From: Collimonas antrihumi
GTDB taxonomy: Bacteria > Pseudomonadota > Gammaproteobacteria > Burkholderiales > Burkholderiaceae_D
DNA length: 64,000 nucleotides
Direction of reading: 5' to 3'
Assembly: GCF_018304965.1 (NCBI RefSeq)
Contig: NZ_JAGQED010000002.1
Coordinates: forward strand, 1-64,000
Both the position numbers and the translations under genes were made by a program. The number at the start of each line of letters is the position of its first letter. Within the stretch, counting starts at the first letter, position 1. The notes below the pieces were generated by a model that worked only from the letters and a program-made list of their open reading frames with translations, did no database searches and was not told the origin of the DNA. Below, piece by piece: positions 43,311 to 53,142 of this stretch.

Positions 43311-44123
43311 TTACCAAAACTTCCACCACGGCGCCTTCGCTACCTTGGTGCGATCGGTGCCGGTACCGCCGACATACTTGCTGTTCGGGTAGGTTTTCTT
43401 CAGCACGCGCTCGGAATCGTCGCGCAACTGCTTGAGGCCCAGTGCATCGTAAGATTGCACCATGATATGCAATGCTTCCTCAACCGCCGGCGCATCGCGA
43501 TATTCCTGGATGGCGCTTTGTGCGCGATTGGCGGCAGCCACATACGCACCGCGTCGATAGTAATAGCCGGCGACGTGGACGTCATATTGCGCCAGCGCAT
43601 TCACCAGGTATTTCATGCGCGCCAGTGAATCCGGTGCGTAAGTGCTGTCCGGGAAGCGGACCACCACTTGCTTGAATGCATCGAATGCATCGCGCGCAGC
43701 TTTTGGATCGCGCTCCGTGGCGTCTTCGCTAGACAAGAAGTCGAAAATACTGACCTTGTCATTGAAATTTACCAGGCCCCGCAGGTAGTACATATAGTCT
43801 ACGTTAGGGTGATTCGGATGCAGCTTGATGAAGCGGTCAATCGCCGCCAGCGCCTCTGGCTGCTCGCCTTGGCGGTAATGCGCATAGGCGATATCCATCT
43901 GCGCCTGCTGTGCGTAAGTGCCGAACGGATAACGCGATTCCAGCTTTTCAAAGTACTTAATTGCCTTATCGTAGCCGCCGCTGTTCATTTCATCCTTGGC
44001 CTCCGAGTATAATCGGGGGGCGGACCAGTTTGCGGTTTCATCGACTTTGTCTGGCAATAAGCCACACGCAGATAAGGATAGAGCGAATGCGACAGCAGCT
44101 AGTTTTAAGAGTCTTTTTTGCAT
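43311..44123 (-). CDS. bamD: Outer membrane protein assembly factor BamD
   Basis: 270 residues from MQKRLLKLA at 44123; the frame is open to 44174 but that would hide the signal. Lipoprotein signal with lipobox LSAC, then five TPR-like repeats (for example LYSEAKDEMNSGGYDKAIKYFEKLESRYPFG). Part of the BAM complex that inserts beta-barrel proteins. Divergent from rluD. Confidence 0.94.
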   Translation of the reverse strand: MQKRLLKLAAVAFALSLSACGLLPDKVDETANWSAPRLYSEAKDEMNSGGYDKAIKYFEKLESRYPFGTYAQQAQMDIAYAHYRQGEQPEALAAIDRFIKLHPNHPNVDYMYYLRGLVNFNDKVSIFDFLSSEDATERDPKAARDAFDAFKQVVVRFPDSTYAPDSLARMKYLVNALAQYDVHVAGYYYRRGAYVAAANRAQSAIQEYRDAPAVEEALHIMVQSYDALGLKQLRDDSERVLKKTYPNSKYVGGTGTDRTKVAKAPWWKFW

Positions 44124-44190
44124 AGTGGTTTGCAAGATTGCGCGTGTTTGCGTGTAGTTTGCGTGTATTAACAACGATTGATTATAGCTG

Positions 44191-45255
44191 ATGGGACTTC
44201 AAGTGATGTCATTTACCAAGCCAAATTTGGCTGAAAGTCTGCCTGACGCTGATTTAGAGGCCAATATCGACGATATTGATGACGGCGCCGATCACGGCGT
44301 CGATGACGGCGATGCGGCTACTGCCAGCGCGCCGATAGTACTGCAATTGACGCCGGATGTGTGCGGTACGCGTCTGGATAAAGTAGTTTCAAGTCTGGTG
44401 CCGCAATATTCGCGTAGCCGGATCCAGCAGTGGATAGAAGCCGGCCACGTCACCGTGGACGGTAAGCCTGGCACCACGAAAATGACCACCTACGGCGATG
44501 AAACCGTGATTGTGCTGCCGCAGCCGGCGCCCGATGAACAGGCATTCAAGGCAGAAGACATGTCGCTGGATGTGGTTTATGAAGATGCTGCCATCCTTGT
44601 CATCAACAAGCCGGCCGGGCTGGTGGTGCATCCTGCCGCAGGCAACTGGTCTGGCACTTTGCTGAATGGCTTGCTGTTTCGCTGGCCGTCGCTGGTCGGG
44701 GTGCCGCGCGCCGGGATTGTGCATCGCCTGGATAAAGATACCAGCGGCCTGATGGTGGTTGCCAAAACGCTGGAAGCGCAGACCGATCTGGTGCGCCAGC
44801 TGCAGGCGCGTACCGTCAAGCGCCAATACCTGGCGCTGGTGTGGGGGTCGCCGCAACTGAACGGCACCGTGGATGCCGCCATGGCGCGCCATCCGCGCGA
44901 CCGCATCAAGATGGCGGTATCGGAAAGTTTGATTGCCAAACCGGCCATTACGCACTATCAGCGGCTGGCGACCGGCTTGCTGGAGCGCCGCCCGGTCAGT
45001 TTGATGGGTTGTCGCCTGGAAACTGGGCGCACGCACCAGATTCGCGTCCATATGCAGTCTCTCGGTTTTTCACTGGTGGGCGATGCCTTGTATGGCAAGC
45101 AACATCTGATGCCGGCTTTCCCGCGCCAGGCGTTGCATGCGTCCCGTTTGGGGTTGATTCATCCCGTCACAGGCAAAGCTTGCGAATGGTATGTGCCGCT
45201 GCCGGACGATTTTGCCGCACTGCTGACGCGCGCCGGCATGAGCGCGCCTGAATAG
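44191..45255 (+). CDS. rluD: 23S rRNA pseudouridine synthase RluD
   Basis: 354 residues. Modifies U1911, U1915 and U1917 of 23S rRNA. An acidic N-terminal extension precedes the S4 RNA-binding domain (about 55-105, TRLDKVVSSLVPQYSRSRIQQWIEAG), then the catalytic domain with Asp in VHRLDKDTSGLMVVAKT and the GRTHQIRVHM motif. A start at ATG 44206 is also possible. Followed by pgeF, a very common pairing. Confidence 0.94.
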   Translation: MGLQVMSFTKPNLAESLPDADLEANIDDIDDGADHGVDDGDAATASAPIVLQLTPDVCGTRLDKVVSSLVPQYSRSRIQQWIEAGHVTVDGKPGTTKMTTYGDETVIVLPQPAPDEQAFKAEDMSLDVVYEDAAILVINKPAGLVVHPAAGNWSGTLLNGLLFRWPSLVGVPRAGIVHRLDKDTSGLMVVAKTLEAQTDLVRQLQARTVKRQYLALVWGSPQLNGTVDAAMARHPRDRIKMAVSESLIAKPAITHYQRLATGLLERRPVSLMGCRLETGRTHQIRVHMQSLGFSLVGDALYGKQHLMPAFPRQALHASRLGLIHPVTGKACEWYVPLPDDFAALLTRAGMSAPE

Positions 45256-45314
45256 GCGCAACTGGTCTTGGCTTTGCTGATCTGTTGGAATGGAATAATG
45301 GGGATATCCGGCAC

Positions 45315-46094
45315 ATGCAATTAATTATTCCGGACTGGCCTGGACTGCCGTCCAGCGTTGGTGCTTTCGCCACCTTGCGTAGCGGTGGTTTCAGCCATGC
45401 TCCTTATGATGATGGCAACGGTGGTGGCGGCCTGAATCTCGGTACCCACGTCGGCGATCGGCTGCAAGACGTAGAACGCAACCGAGCGCGCCTGGACATG
45501 TTGCTGCCGGCGTCGCCGGTCTGGCTGTCGCAGGTGCATGGCCATCATGTGATCAATGCCGACAGCTTTGGCGGCGGCGCTGTAGTTGGGGTCGAAGCGG
45601 ATGCTGCAATTGCCACACGGGCAGGCGTGGTGTGTGCGATACAAACAGCCGATTGTCTCCCGGTATTGTTCGCCGATTCGAATGGCGGGGCAGTCGGCGC
45701 AGCACATGCCGGCTGGCGCGGCCTGGTGGGCGGGGTGTTGCAAAACACGGTGGCGCGCATGAGAGCAGCCGGCGCCGGGCCGATTTCCGCCTGGCTCGGG
45801 GCTGCTATCGGCCCGGAACGATTCGAGGTCGGCGCCGATGTTCTTGCTGCGTTTGCCGAGGCTGCAGAACCCGGCCAGGCGCGGGCGCAAGTCCAGGCTT
45901 GCTTTGCGCCCGTCGCCGATCGGCCAGGCAAGTATCTGGCGGATATCTATCAACTGGCGCGGATCGCGCTACGCCAAGCAGATGTGCGCCACATCCATGG
46001 CGGCGGTTTATGCACGGTCAGCGACAGAAATTTCTATTCCTATCGTAGGGATCATCTGACTGGTCGCATGGCCTCGTTGATTTGGCTGAAATGA
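45315..46094 (+). CDS. pgeF: Peptidoglycan editing factor PgeF (YfiH, laccase domain)
   Basis: 259 residues from ATG 45315 with GGGGAT upstream. Corrects misincorporated amino acids in cytoplasmic muropeptide precursors. The metal site of the family is visible: LSQVHGHHV, QTADCLPVLF and AAHAGWRGLVGG supply the His and Cys ligands. Formerly annotated polyphenol oxidase. Directly follows rluD. Confidence 0.92.
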   Translation: MQLIIPDWPGLPSSVGAFATLRSGGFSHAPYDDGNGGGGLNLGTHVGDRLQDVERNRARLDMLLPASPVWLSQVHGHHVINADSFGGGAVVGVEADAAIATRAGVVCAIQTADCLPVLFADSNGGAVGAAHAGWRGLVGGVLQNTVARMRAAGAGPISAWLGAAIGPERFEVGADVLAAFAEAAEPGQARAQVQACFAPVADRPGKYLADIYQLARIALRQADVRHIHGGGLCTVSDRNFYSYRRDHLTGRMASLIWLK

Positions 46095-46146
46095 GATAGC
46101 TGAAATCAGATGGCTAAAATGAATTGTCAGAAATGACGGGCACAAC

Positions 46147-46410
46147 TCATTCATTCGTTTTTTCCGGAGAGACAGGCGCTTGAGCGCCTGTGACAGCCGT
46201 TGCGGCGGCTTTTTGTTGTGCTGCGAGCCGGGCGGAATTTTCAGCGCGCTGTCGATTTCTCTTGCGCTGCGGCGTACCCATCAGGTATAAAACAATTGTC
46301 AAAGGGAGCACACCGTAGAGTAAGAATGTCATCACTCCCGCGACTGCGTTTGCTTCTGTTATTGCCATCATGAAGACGACGTAGATCCATGCGATGGCGA
46401 CGATATGCAT
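46147..46410 (-). CDS. Small membrane protein, unknown
   Basis: 87 residues. Two transmembrane segments (IVAIAWIYVVFMMAITEA and VMTFLLYGVLPLTIVLYLM) followed by a basic, Ala/Gln-rich cytoplasmic tail. The pattern matches small hypothetical proteins frequent next to phaC in Burkholderiales. AGG of a ribosome site precedes the ATG. Divergent from phaC. Confidence 0.75.
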   Translation of the reverse strand: MHIVAIAWIYVVFMMAITEANAVAGVMTFLLYGVLPLTIVLYLMGTPQRKRNRQRAENSARLAAQQKAAATAVTGAQAPVSPEKTNE

Positions 46411-46478
46411 TTGGGTACCTGCTTTAGAGTCAATCCGATAAAAGATACACGAAAATAAGCCAAAACAACGGTCACCGC

Positions 46479-48269
46479 ATGAATACGCCTAATTTTTCAG
46501 TCTTCGATCCTGCCGCATTGTCGCAACTCTCGCAACAATTCAGTCAAGCCTTCAATCCCCAATTCCTGCAGCAACTTAGTCATATAGCCGATCCCAACAT
46601 GTTCCTGGGCCTCAATCCGTCTGCGCCAGGTAATGGCGGCGCTGCAGGCCTGGGCGATCTGGGTATTTCGCTGGATCCGGCAGTGCTGGAAAAGCTGCAG
46701 GCCGAATACACGCAGCAGATGTCGGCCTTATGGCAGGACATGCTGGCGGCGCGCATCCCGGCCATCGCCGACCGCCGTTTCAGTGCCGCGGCCTGGCATG
46801 GCAATCCGGTGTATGCATTCAATGCGGCGGCGTACTTGCTGAATGCCCGTTTCCTGAACGCGATGGTCGATGCTCTCGACGCGCCGCCGAAAATCAAACG
46901 GAAAATCGGATTTACGGTGCAGCAGATGATCGACGCCATGGCCCCTTCGAATTTCCTGGCGACGAATCCGGTGGCCCAGCAGAAAATTGTCGAGACCAAT
47001 GGCGAGAGCCTGACCAAAGGCATCGCCCAGATGCTGGCGGACATGCATAAGGGCCGGGTGTCGCAGACTGATGAGTCCGCGTTCGAGGTCGGCAAAGATG
47101 TGGCAACCACTGAAGGTGCGGTGGTATTTGAGAACGAGCTGTTTCAACTGATTCAATACCAGCCGCTCACCGCCAAGGTGTATCAGCGGCCGCTGCTGAT
47201 CGTACCGCCATGCATCAACAAATTCTACATTCTGGATTTGCAGCCGCAGAACTCGCTGGTGCGCTACGCGGTCGAACAAGGACATAGCGTGTTCCTGGTT
47301 TCCTGGCGCAACGCCGATGAGTCGATGGCGCATACGACCTGGGACCAATACATTGCCGATGGCGCAATTCGGGCGATCCGGGTGGTGCAGGATATATCCG
47401 GCCAGGACAAGATCAATACGCTCGGTTTTTGTGTCGGCGGCACGATCCTGTCGACCGCCCTGGCGAAACTGGCGGCGGAGAAAGTCAATCCGATCGCCAG
47501 CCTGACCTTGCTGACCGCATTCCTGGATTTTAGCGATACCGGGATTCTGGACGTGTATATCGACGACATGCAAATACGCATGCGCGAACAAGCCATCGGC
47601 CACGGCGGTTTGATGCCCGGGCGCGAGTTCGGCTCGGCCTTTTCCAGCTTGCGTCCCAATGATTTGCTATGGAATTATGTCGAATCGAATTATCTCAAGG
47701 GTGAACAACCGACGCCCTTCGATTTGCTGTACTGGAACGCCGACAGCACCAATTTGCCAGGCCCGATGTTTTGCTACTACCTGCGCCATATGTATCTGGA
47801 CAATTCCTTGAAAGATGCCGGCAAGCTGACGGTGGACGGGCAAAAAATCGACCTTGGCAAGATCGATGCGCCAGCCTTTATCTATGCGTCGCGCGAAGAT
47901 CATATCGTGCCATGGACATCGGCCTATGCCTCGGTTTCCCTGCTGAATCCCAAAAATCCGAAGCAGAATCGCTTCGTGCTCGGCGCTTCGGGCCATATCG
48001 CCGGTGTGATCAATCCCCCGGCAAAAAAGAAACGTAGCTATTGGGTAAACAACGGGGCCAACAACGGAACCGGCAAGAAAGTTGCCGTCGATGCTGAAAC
48101 CTGGCTGGCGGCGGCGGTTGAACATCCGGGCAGCTGGTGGACCGAATGGACGGAATTTTTGTCGGAGCATGCGGGAAAGCAAGTGGCCGCACCGCGTAAA
48201 TTAGGAAATGCCGAGTATGCCGTCATCGAACCGGCGCCTGGGCGATATGTCAAAGTGAGGGCAGAATAA
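46479..48269 (+). CDS. phaC: Class I poly(3-hydroxyalkanoate) synthase
   Basis: Polymerises 3-hydroxybutyryl-CoA into PHB. 596 residues, class I length. The lipase-like box is GFCVGGT with the catalytic Cys; Asp is in the YASREDHIVPW stretch and His in GASGHIAGVINPP. N-terminal conserved PhaC_N domain includes HGNPVYAFNAAAYLLNARF. First gene of phaC-phbB-phaR; no thiolase (phaA) gene lies in the cluster. Confidence 0.96.
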   Translation: MNTPNFSVFDPAALSQLSQQFSQAFNPQFLQQLSHIADPNMFLGLNPSAPGNGGAAGLGDLGISLDPAVLEKLQAEYTQQMSALWQDMLAARIPAIADRRFSAAAWHGNPVYAFNAAAYLLNARFLNAMVDALDAPPKIKRKIGFTVQQMIDAMAPSNFLATNPVAQQKIVETNGESLTKGIAQMLADMHKGRVSQTDESAFEVGKDVATTEGAVVFENELFQLIQYQPLTAKVYQRPLLIVPPCINKFYILDLQPQNSLVRYAVEQGHSVFLVSWRNADESMAHTTWDQYIADGAIRAIRVVQDISGQDKINTLGFCVGGTILSTALAKLAAEKVNPIASLTLLTAFLDFSDTGILDVYIDDMQIRMREQAIGHGGLMPGREFGSAFSSLRPNDLLWNYVESNYLKGEQPTPFDLLYWNADSTNLPGPMFCYYLRHMYLDNSLKDAGKLTVDGQKIDLGKIDAPAFIYASREDHIVPWTSAYASVSLLNPKNPKQNRFVLGASGHIAGVINPPAKKKRSYWVNNGANNGTGKKVAVDAETWLAAAVEHPGSWWTEWTEFLSEHAGKQVAAPRKLGNAEYAVIEPAPGRYVKVRAE

Positions 48270-48378
48270 AGTATCGGAAATAAGCAGTGGAATAAAGCAA
48301 AACGCAGCGTAAGACTGTGGGGATAGGCAGGTAAGACCAAGATGGATTTTCTGAATTGTTTTTTTGAAGGAGACAAAG

Positions 48379-49119
48379 ATGGCAAAGCGAATCGTTTATG
48401 TAACCGGGGGAATGGGCGGCATCGGTACCCCAATTTGTACTCGTCTTTGCACAGATGGTTTTACCGTGGTCGCCGGCTGCGGACCGAATTCTACGCGCAA
48501 GGATAAATGGCTGGCCGATATGCGGGCCAAGGGCTTCGATATTCACGCGTCGGAAGGCAATGTCTCCGACTGGGAATCGACCAAGGCGGCATTCGAAAAG
48601 GTCAAGGCCGAAATCGGCGAAGTCGATATCCTCATCAACAACGCCGGCATTACACGCGACGGCCAGTTCCGCAAGATGTCCAAAACCGATTGGGATGCAG
48701 TCATCGATACCAATCTGAATTCACTGTTCAACGTCACCAAGCAAGTCATCGACGGCATGGCGGATCGCGGCTGGGGACGGATTGTCAATATTTCGTCGGT
48801 GAACGGTCAAAAGGGACAGTTCGGCCAGACCAACTATTCGACTGCCAAAGCCGGGATTCATGGCTTTACCATGGCACTGGCGCAGGAAGTGGCGACCAAG
48901 GGCGTTACCGTCAATACGGTATCTCCCGGCTATGTCGGTACCGATATGGTGCGTTCGATCAGGCCGGACGTGCTGGAAAAGATCGTTGCCGGGATTCCGG
49001 TAAAACGTCTGGGTGAGCCGGAGGAAATCGCTTCCATCATCTCCTGGATCGTGTCGGACGAGGGCGGTTATGCGACAGGTTCCGACTTCTCCTTGAACGG
49101 CGGCCTGCACATGGGCTAA
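48379..49119 (+). CDS. phbB: Acetoacetyl-CoA reductase
   Basis: 246-residue short-chain dehydrogenase that makes (R)-3-hydroxybutyryl-CoA for PhaC. NADPH motif TGGMGGIG, NNAG, catalytic Ser and the YSTAKAG Tyr-Lys pair, and C-terminal GGLHMG are all visible. Start ATG 48379 with AAGGAG 6 bp upstream. Confidence 0.95.
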   Translation: MAKRIVYVTGGMGGIGTPICTRLCTDGFTVVAGCGPNSTRKDKWLADMRAKGFDIHASEGNVSDWESTKAAFEKVKAEIGEVDILINNAGITRDGQFRKMSKTDWDAVIDTNLNSLFNVTKQVIDGMADRGWGRIVNISSVNGQKGQFGQTNYSTAKAGIHGFTMALAQEVATKGVTVNTVSPGYVGTDMVRSIRPDVLEKIVAGIPVKRLGEPEEIASIISWIVSDEGGYATGSDFSLNGGLHMG

Positions 49120-49220
49120 TGCCGGTTTCCGCGTGGATCGCGCCGCAGGCCGGTTTTGCGGGTTTACGATCCACGCGGCTTATCGGAATGCTTGTTTCTA
49201 TTGCAACGCAATAAATCTCC

Positions 49221-49249
49221 CTGCAGTGGATGCTGCACGTGCATATAAT
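49221..49249 (+). promoter_or_regulatory. Possible phaR promoter with TGC-rich PhaR-type site
   Basis: A perfect TATAAT -10 lies at 49244-49249, overlapped upstream by CTGCAGTGGATGCTGCAC (49221-49238), a TGC/GCA-rich segment of the type PhaR regulators bind. This suggests phaR autorepression. The -35 is weak. Confidence 0.45.
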
Positions 49250-49282
49250 GGGGAAGTTATAGTGTAAAATTGATTGCAAAAG

Positions 49283-49324
49283 TGGCAAGTGGTTGGCAAG
49301 TGCTTGGCAAGTAAGTGGCACGCA
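49283..49324 (+). repeat. Three 11-bp-spaced TGGCAAGT repeats in the phaR leader
   Basis: TGGCAAGT occurs at 49283-49290, 49294-49301 and 49305-49312, exactly 11 bp apart, with a degenerate fourth copy at 49316-49327. One helical turn spacing on the same DNA face suggests a protein-binding array, though a replication-slippage repeat is the simple alternative. Confidence 0.6.
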
Positions 49325-49371
49325 AGTAGCAAATATAAAATGCCTTATGGGCGTAGCAACCTGGGACTGAA

Positions 49372-49935
49372 ATGACTACTACAAAAAAAATGTCTGAACG
49401 TTTGATCAAGAAGTATCCGAATCGTCGCCTGTACGATACGCAAACCAGTTCATACATTACCTTGGCAGACGTCAAGCAACTGGTGCTGGACAACGAGGAA
49501 TTCGTTGTGCTGGACGCCAAGACCGACGACGACCTGACGCGCAGCATCCTGTTGCAGATTATTCTGGAAGAAGAGTCGAACGGCACTCCTATGTTTTCCA
49601 GCGCAGCGCTGTCGCAAATCATTCGCTACTACGGCCACGCCATGCAGGGAATGATGGGCTCCTACCTGGAAAAAAACATCCAGGCTTTCATCGATATCCA
49701 GAACAAACTGACTGAAAATTCCAAAGGGCTTTACGAAGGCAAACCTTTCAGCCCGGAGATGTGGGCGCAGTTCATGAATGTCCAGGGGCCGATGATGCAG
49801 GGCATGATGAGCAATTACATCGAACAGAGCAAAGGCTTGTTCGTCCAGATGCAGGAACAGATGCAAAACCAGACCAAGAACATGTTCGGCACCTTCCCGT
49901 TTGCGCCGCCACCGCCGGACAAGACAAAAAAATAA
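49372..49935 (+). CDS. phaR: Polyhydroxyalkanoate synthesis repressor PhaR
   Basis: 187 residues. N-terminal PHB/PHA accumulation regulator DNA-binding domain (LIKKYPNRRLYDTQTSSYITLADVKQLVLDNEEFVVLDAKT) followed by two PHB-binding-type repeats and a Met/Gln-rich end (MQEQMQNQTKNMFG). Binds PHB granules and represses phasin genes until polymer forms. Third gene of the PHB cluster. Confidence 0.95.
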   Translation: MTTTKKMSERLIKKYPNRRLYDTQTSSYITLADVKQLVLDNEEFVVLDAKTDDDLTRSILLQIILEEESNGTPMFSSAALSQIIRYYGHAMQGMMGSYLEKNIQAFIDIQNKLTENSKGLYEGKPFSPEMWAQFMNVQGPMMQGMMSNYIEQSKGLFVQMQEQMQNQTKNMFGTFPFAPPPPDKTKK

Positions 49936-50035
49936 TCATTCTGACTACACCTGTAGCAGGTTTTAAGACCGGCACAGGTAACCATGGCAGTGGAAGGGGT
50001 ACAATAGCGACTTTGCTTTGACCCCACCTCCCGTC

Positions 50036-51439
50036 ATGTCCAATGTTATTCCCGCAGCGCCTGCTGCACCAGCCACCGCACTAGCCGCACTGGCCGCCGC
50101 CCCCAAAGTAGGTTTCGTCTCGCTTGGTTGCCCTAAGGCACTAGTAGACTCCGAACAAATCCTGACCCAGTTGCGTGCAGAAGGTTATGAAACTGCCAAA
50201 TCGTATGAGGGCGCCGATCTGGTGATCGTCAACACTTGCGGCTTTATCGACGCTGCGGTGCAAGAGTCGCTGGACGCCATTGGCGAAGCCCTGAGCGAAA
50301 ACGGCAAAGTCATCGTGACCGGCTGTCTGGGCGCCAAAAAGGATGCTGATGGCGACGACATCATCCAGAAGATCCATCCAAAAGTATTGGAAGTCACCGG
50401 TCCGCACGCGGTCGGCGAAGTCATGTTTGCGGTGCATAAGCATCTGCCTAAGCCACATGCGCCGTTCCTCGATCTGCTGCCGCCACAAGGCATCAAGTTG
50501 ACGCCTAAGCATTTCGCCTATCTGAAAATTTCGGAAGGCTGTAACCATCGTTGCAGTTTTTGCATCATTCCATCAATGCGTGGCGACCTGGTATCGAGGC
50601 CGATTGCCGATGTCATGCTGGAAGCCGAAAACCTGTTCAAGGCCGGCGTCAAAGAGTTGCTGGTGATTTCGCAAGACACTAGCGCCTACGGCGTCGACGT
50701 CAAGTTCCGCATGGGTTTCTGGAACGGCAAGCCGGTCAAGACGCACATGACGCAACTGGTCACCGCGCTGGGCGAACTGGCAGCGCAATACGGCGCCTGG
50801 GTGCGTCTGCACTATGTGTATCCTTACCCGCACGTCGACCAGATCATTCCGCTGATGGCGGAAGGCAAGGTGCTGCCATATCTGGACGTGCCGCTGCAAC
50901 ATGCCCATCCCGATGTGCTGAAGCGCATGAAGCGTCCGGCCAGCGGCGAAAAAAATATTGAACGGATACAGGCATGGCGCGCAATGTGCCCGGACCTGAC
51001 GATCCGCTCAACCTTTATCGCCGGCTTCCCGGGCGAAACCGATGCCGAGTTTGAATACCTGCTGGACTTCCTTAAAGAAGCGGAAATCGACCGCCTCGGC
51101 TGTTTCGCCTATTCGCCGGTAGAAGGCGCGACCGCCAATGCGCTGGACAATCCGGTGCCGGAAGAACTGCGTGAAGAGCGTCGCGGTCGTGTGATGCAGC
51201 TGCAGGAAGAAATTTCCAAGAAGCGCCTGCAAGCCAAAGTCGGCAAGACCATGCGCGTGCTGATCGATGAAGTCGATCGCAATGGCGGTGTCGGCCGTTC
51301 CAGCGCCGATGCACCGGAAATCGACGGCGTGGTCTATGTCAAGCCGCCGTATGAGCCGCACAAGAAGCTGGTGGTTGGCGAGTTTGTCGATGTCACCATC
51401 ACTGCCTCCGATGCACATGATTTGTGGGCTGCTGCATGA
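50036..51439 (+). CDS. rimO: Ribosomal protein S12 methylthiotransferase RimO
   Basis: Radical SAM enzyme that adds methylthio to Asp of ribosomal protein S12. 467 residues from ATG 50036, with an Ala/Pro-rich non-conserved lead. N-terminal UPF0004 domain with Cys in [18 protein letters not shown] and TGCLGAKK; radical SAM motif CNHRCSFC; C-terminal TRAM domain. Overlaps the next gene by 4 bp. Confidence 0.95.
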   Translation: MSNVIPAAPAAPATALAALAAAPKVGFVSLGCPKALVDSEQILTQLRAEGYETAKSYEGADLVIVNTCGFIDAAVQESLDAIGEALSENGKVIVTGCLGAKKDADGDDIIQKIHPKVLEVTGPHAVGEVMFAVHKHLPKPHAPFLDLLPPQGIKLTPKHFAYLKISEGCNHRCSFCIIPSMRGDLVSRPIADVMLEAENLFKAGVKELLVISQDTSAYGVDVKFRMGFWNGKPVKTHMTQLVTALGELAAQYGAWVRLHYVYPYPHVDQIIPLMAEGKVLPYLDVPLQHAHPDVLKRMKRPASGEKNIERIQAWRAMCPDLTIRSTFIAGFPGETDAEFEYLLDFLKEAEIDRLGCFAYSPVEGATANALDNPVPEELREERRGRVMQLQEEISKKRLQAKVGKTMRVLIDEVDRNGGVGRSSADAPEIDGVVYVKPPYEPHKKLVVGEFVDVTITASDAHDLWAAA

Positions 51440-51894
51440 TGTCACGGGAGGCCGGGAAGTTTGCTGCTGCACTGGTGTTAGTGCTTGGTTTTGCTTCCGC
51501 TTCGGTATTTGCGGGTAATGACAAGGTTTTCACTGAGGCTGCCGCCGCCCCGGTAACGGCGACCGCCGGGCAGAATTTATTCGCCAGGCCGTTGACTCTG
51601 CGCGGCACGTTGGGCGATGCGCAGATCGAAATGCATTTGCAATTGAAGCCGGATCCGACTGAGGGCATTCAAGGTACTTATACGATTGCCGGCCAATCCA
51701 CTAAAATCCTGCTGGCCGGCGAATCGGAAAACACCGATGTCATCATGGAAGAGTCCATCAACGGCAAGGATGTCTCCGGCGAGTGGGCTGGACAGCTGGT
51801 CGGCAATACCTTCAGTGGTACCTGGTCCACCATGGACGATGCGGTGACCAAACCCTTCGTGCTGACTGTCTTGAGCGCCAAACCCGTTAAATAA
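51436..51894 (+). CDS. Exported protein coupled to rimO, unknown
   Basis: 152 residues. The start overlaps the rimO stop (ATGATG over TGA), so one of two adjacent ATGs is used. A signal peptide ([19 protein letters not shown]) leads to a beta-rich body with paired G-x-W/T repeats (GTYTIAG, GEWAGQL, GTWSTMD), as in small beta-barrel or lipocalin-like folds. No family recognised. Confidence 0.7.
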   Translation: MMSREAGKFAAALVLVLGFASASVFAGNDKVFTEAAAAPVTATAGQNLFARPLTLRGTLGDAQIEMHLQLKPDPTEGIQGTYTIAGQSTKILLAGESENTDVIMEESINGKDVSGEWAGQLVGNTFSGTWSTMDDAVTKPFVLTVLSAKPVK

Positions 51895-51926
51895 ATCCTG
51901 TTTATTGATCCTGCTTACTATTGAAC

Positions 51927-53090
51927 ATGGCAAAAAAGAACCCCCAAACCGCATTGATGCATAGCGAATATAGCGCTCCGGCAGGTTTTGACGCTTTCCC
52001 GGTGGCGATTCATCATGCTTCCACGGTACTGTTCAAGAATGTCGCAGCGATGCGCGCCCGTGACTGGCAGGAAAAGAGCAGTTATACCTACGGCTTGCAC
52101 GGCACGCCAACCTCGTTCACATTGGAAGCGCGCCTGGCTGAAATCGAAGGCGGCCAGCACTGCCTGCTCGCGCCGAGTGGCCTGGCGGCGATCACCATGA
52201 TTGATCTGGCCCTGTTGAAGAGCGGTGACGATGTACTGCTGCCAGACAATGTGTATAACCCGAATCGTGATCTGAACAACTGGCTGGCCAAGGATTTCGG
52301 CATTACAGCTCGCTATTACGATCCCTTGGTCGGCGCCGGCATTGCAGATCTGATCCAGCCGAATACACGCCTGATCTGGACCGAAGCACCGGGTTCGGTA
52401 TCGATGGAAGTGCCGGATCTTCCTGCTATTTGTGCCGCAGCACATGCCAAGGGCGCACTGGTGGCAATCGACAACACCTGGTCTGCCGGCCTGGCTTTGC
52501 GCGCGTTCGACCTTGGCATCGATATCGTGATGCAAGCGCTGACCAAGTACCAGTCGGGCGGATCGGATGTGCTGATGGGCGCCGTGATCACCAGAGACGC
52601 CGCCTTGAATCAACGCTTGCAGACCGCGCACATGCGGCTCGGTTTCGGGGTCGGCATGGACGATGCCTATCTTGTGTTGCGCAGCCTGCCAACCATGAAG
52701 TTGCGCTTTGAAGCGCATGACGCCGCGGCACGTAAAGTCGCCGCCTGGTTGCAACAGCAACCACAGATCAACAAGGTATTGCATCCGGCTTTCGCGGATT
52801 GCCCTGGGCACGAAACCTGGAAGCGCGACTTTACCGGAGCAGGCGGTTTGTTCTCGGTGCTGTTCGACGCGCGCTATAGCGAAGAGCAGACCGACCGCTT
52901 CGTCGATAGCTTGAAATTATTCAAGATCGGCTATAGCTGGGGTGGCGCAAACAGTCTCTGTGTTCCTTACCGGATTCAGAGCATGCGGAAAAACTGGCAG
53001 GATCAAGGCGTATTGGTCCGCTTCAATATCGGCCTGGAAGATCCGCAGGATTTGATCGCCGATATCGAGCAAGCTTTTGCTGCCATGTAG
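51927..53090 (+). CDS. metC: Cystathionine beta-lyase (Cys/Met metabolism PLP enzyme)
   Basis: 387 residues. PLP-dependent fold type I enzyme of the Cys/Met family; the internal aldimine Lys is in QALTKYQSGGSDVLMG. SYTYGLHGTPTSFTLEARLAEIEG and APSGLAAI form the cofactor site. The sequence is closest to cystathionine beta-lyases of Burkholderiales, which cleave cystathionine to homocysteine; a gamma-synthase or methionine lyase role cannot be excluded by eye. Start at 51927. Confidence 0.85.
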   Translation: MAKKNPQTALMHSEYSAPAGFDAFPVAIHHASTVLFKNVAAMRARDWQEKSSYTYGLHGTPTSFTLEARLAEIEGGQHCLLAPSGLAAITMIDLALLKSGDDVLLPDNVYNPNRDLNNWLAKDFGITARYYDPLVGAGIADLIQPNTRLIWTEAPGSVSMEVPDLPAICAAAHAKGALVAIDNTWSAGLALRAFDLGIDIVMQALTKYQSGGSDVLMGAVITRDAALNQRLQTAHMRLGFGVGMDDAYLVLRSLPTMKLRFEAHDAAARKVAAWLQQQPQINKVLHPAFADCPGHETWKRDFTGAGGLFSVLFDARYSEEQTDRFVDSLKLFKIGYSWGGANSLCVPYRIQSMRKNWQDQGVLVRFNIGLEDPQDLIADIEQAFAAM

Positions 53091-53103
53091 ATGGGCTGCT
53101 GTT

Positions 53104-53131
53104 GTAGGGTGGGCATATATGCCCACCCTAC
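53104..53131. repeat. Short palindromic repeat, GTAGGGTGGGCAT family (copy 2)
   Basis: Perfect 28-bp palindrome, arms GTAGGGTGGGCATA, lying 13 bp after the metC stop and 11 bp before the end of the convergent gene. Same family as 38433-38462. Confidence 0.85.
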
Positions 53132-53142
53132 GAGTCCGTCGT

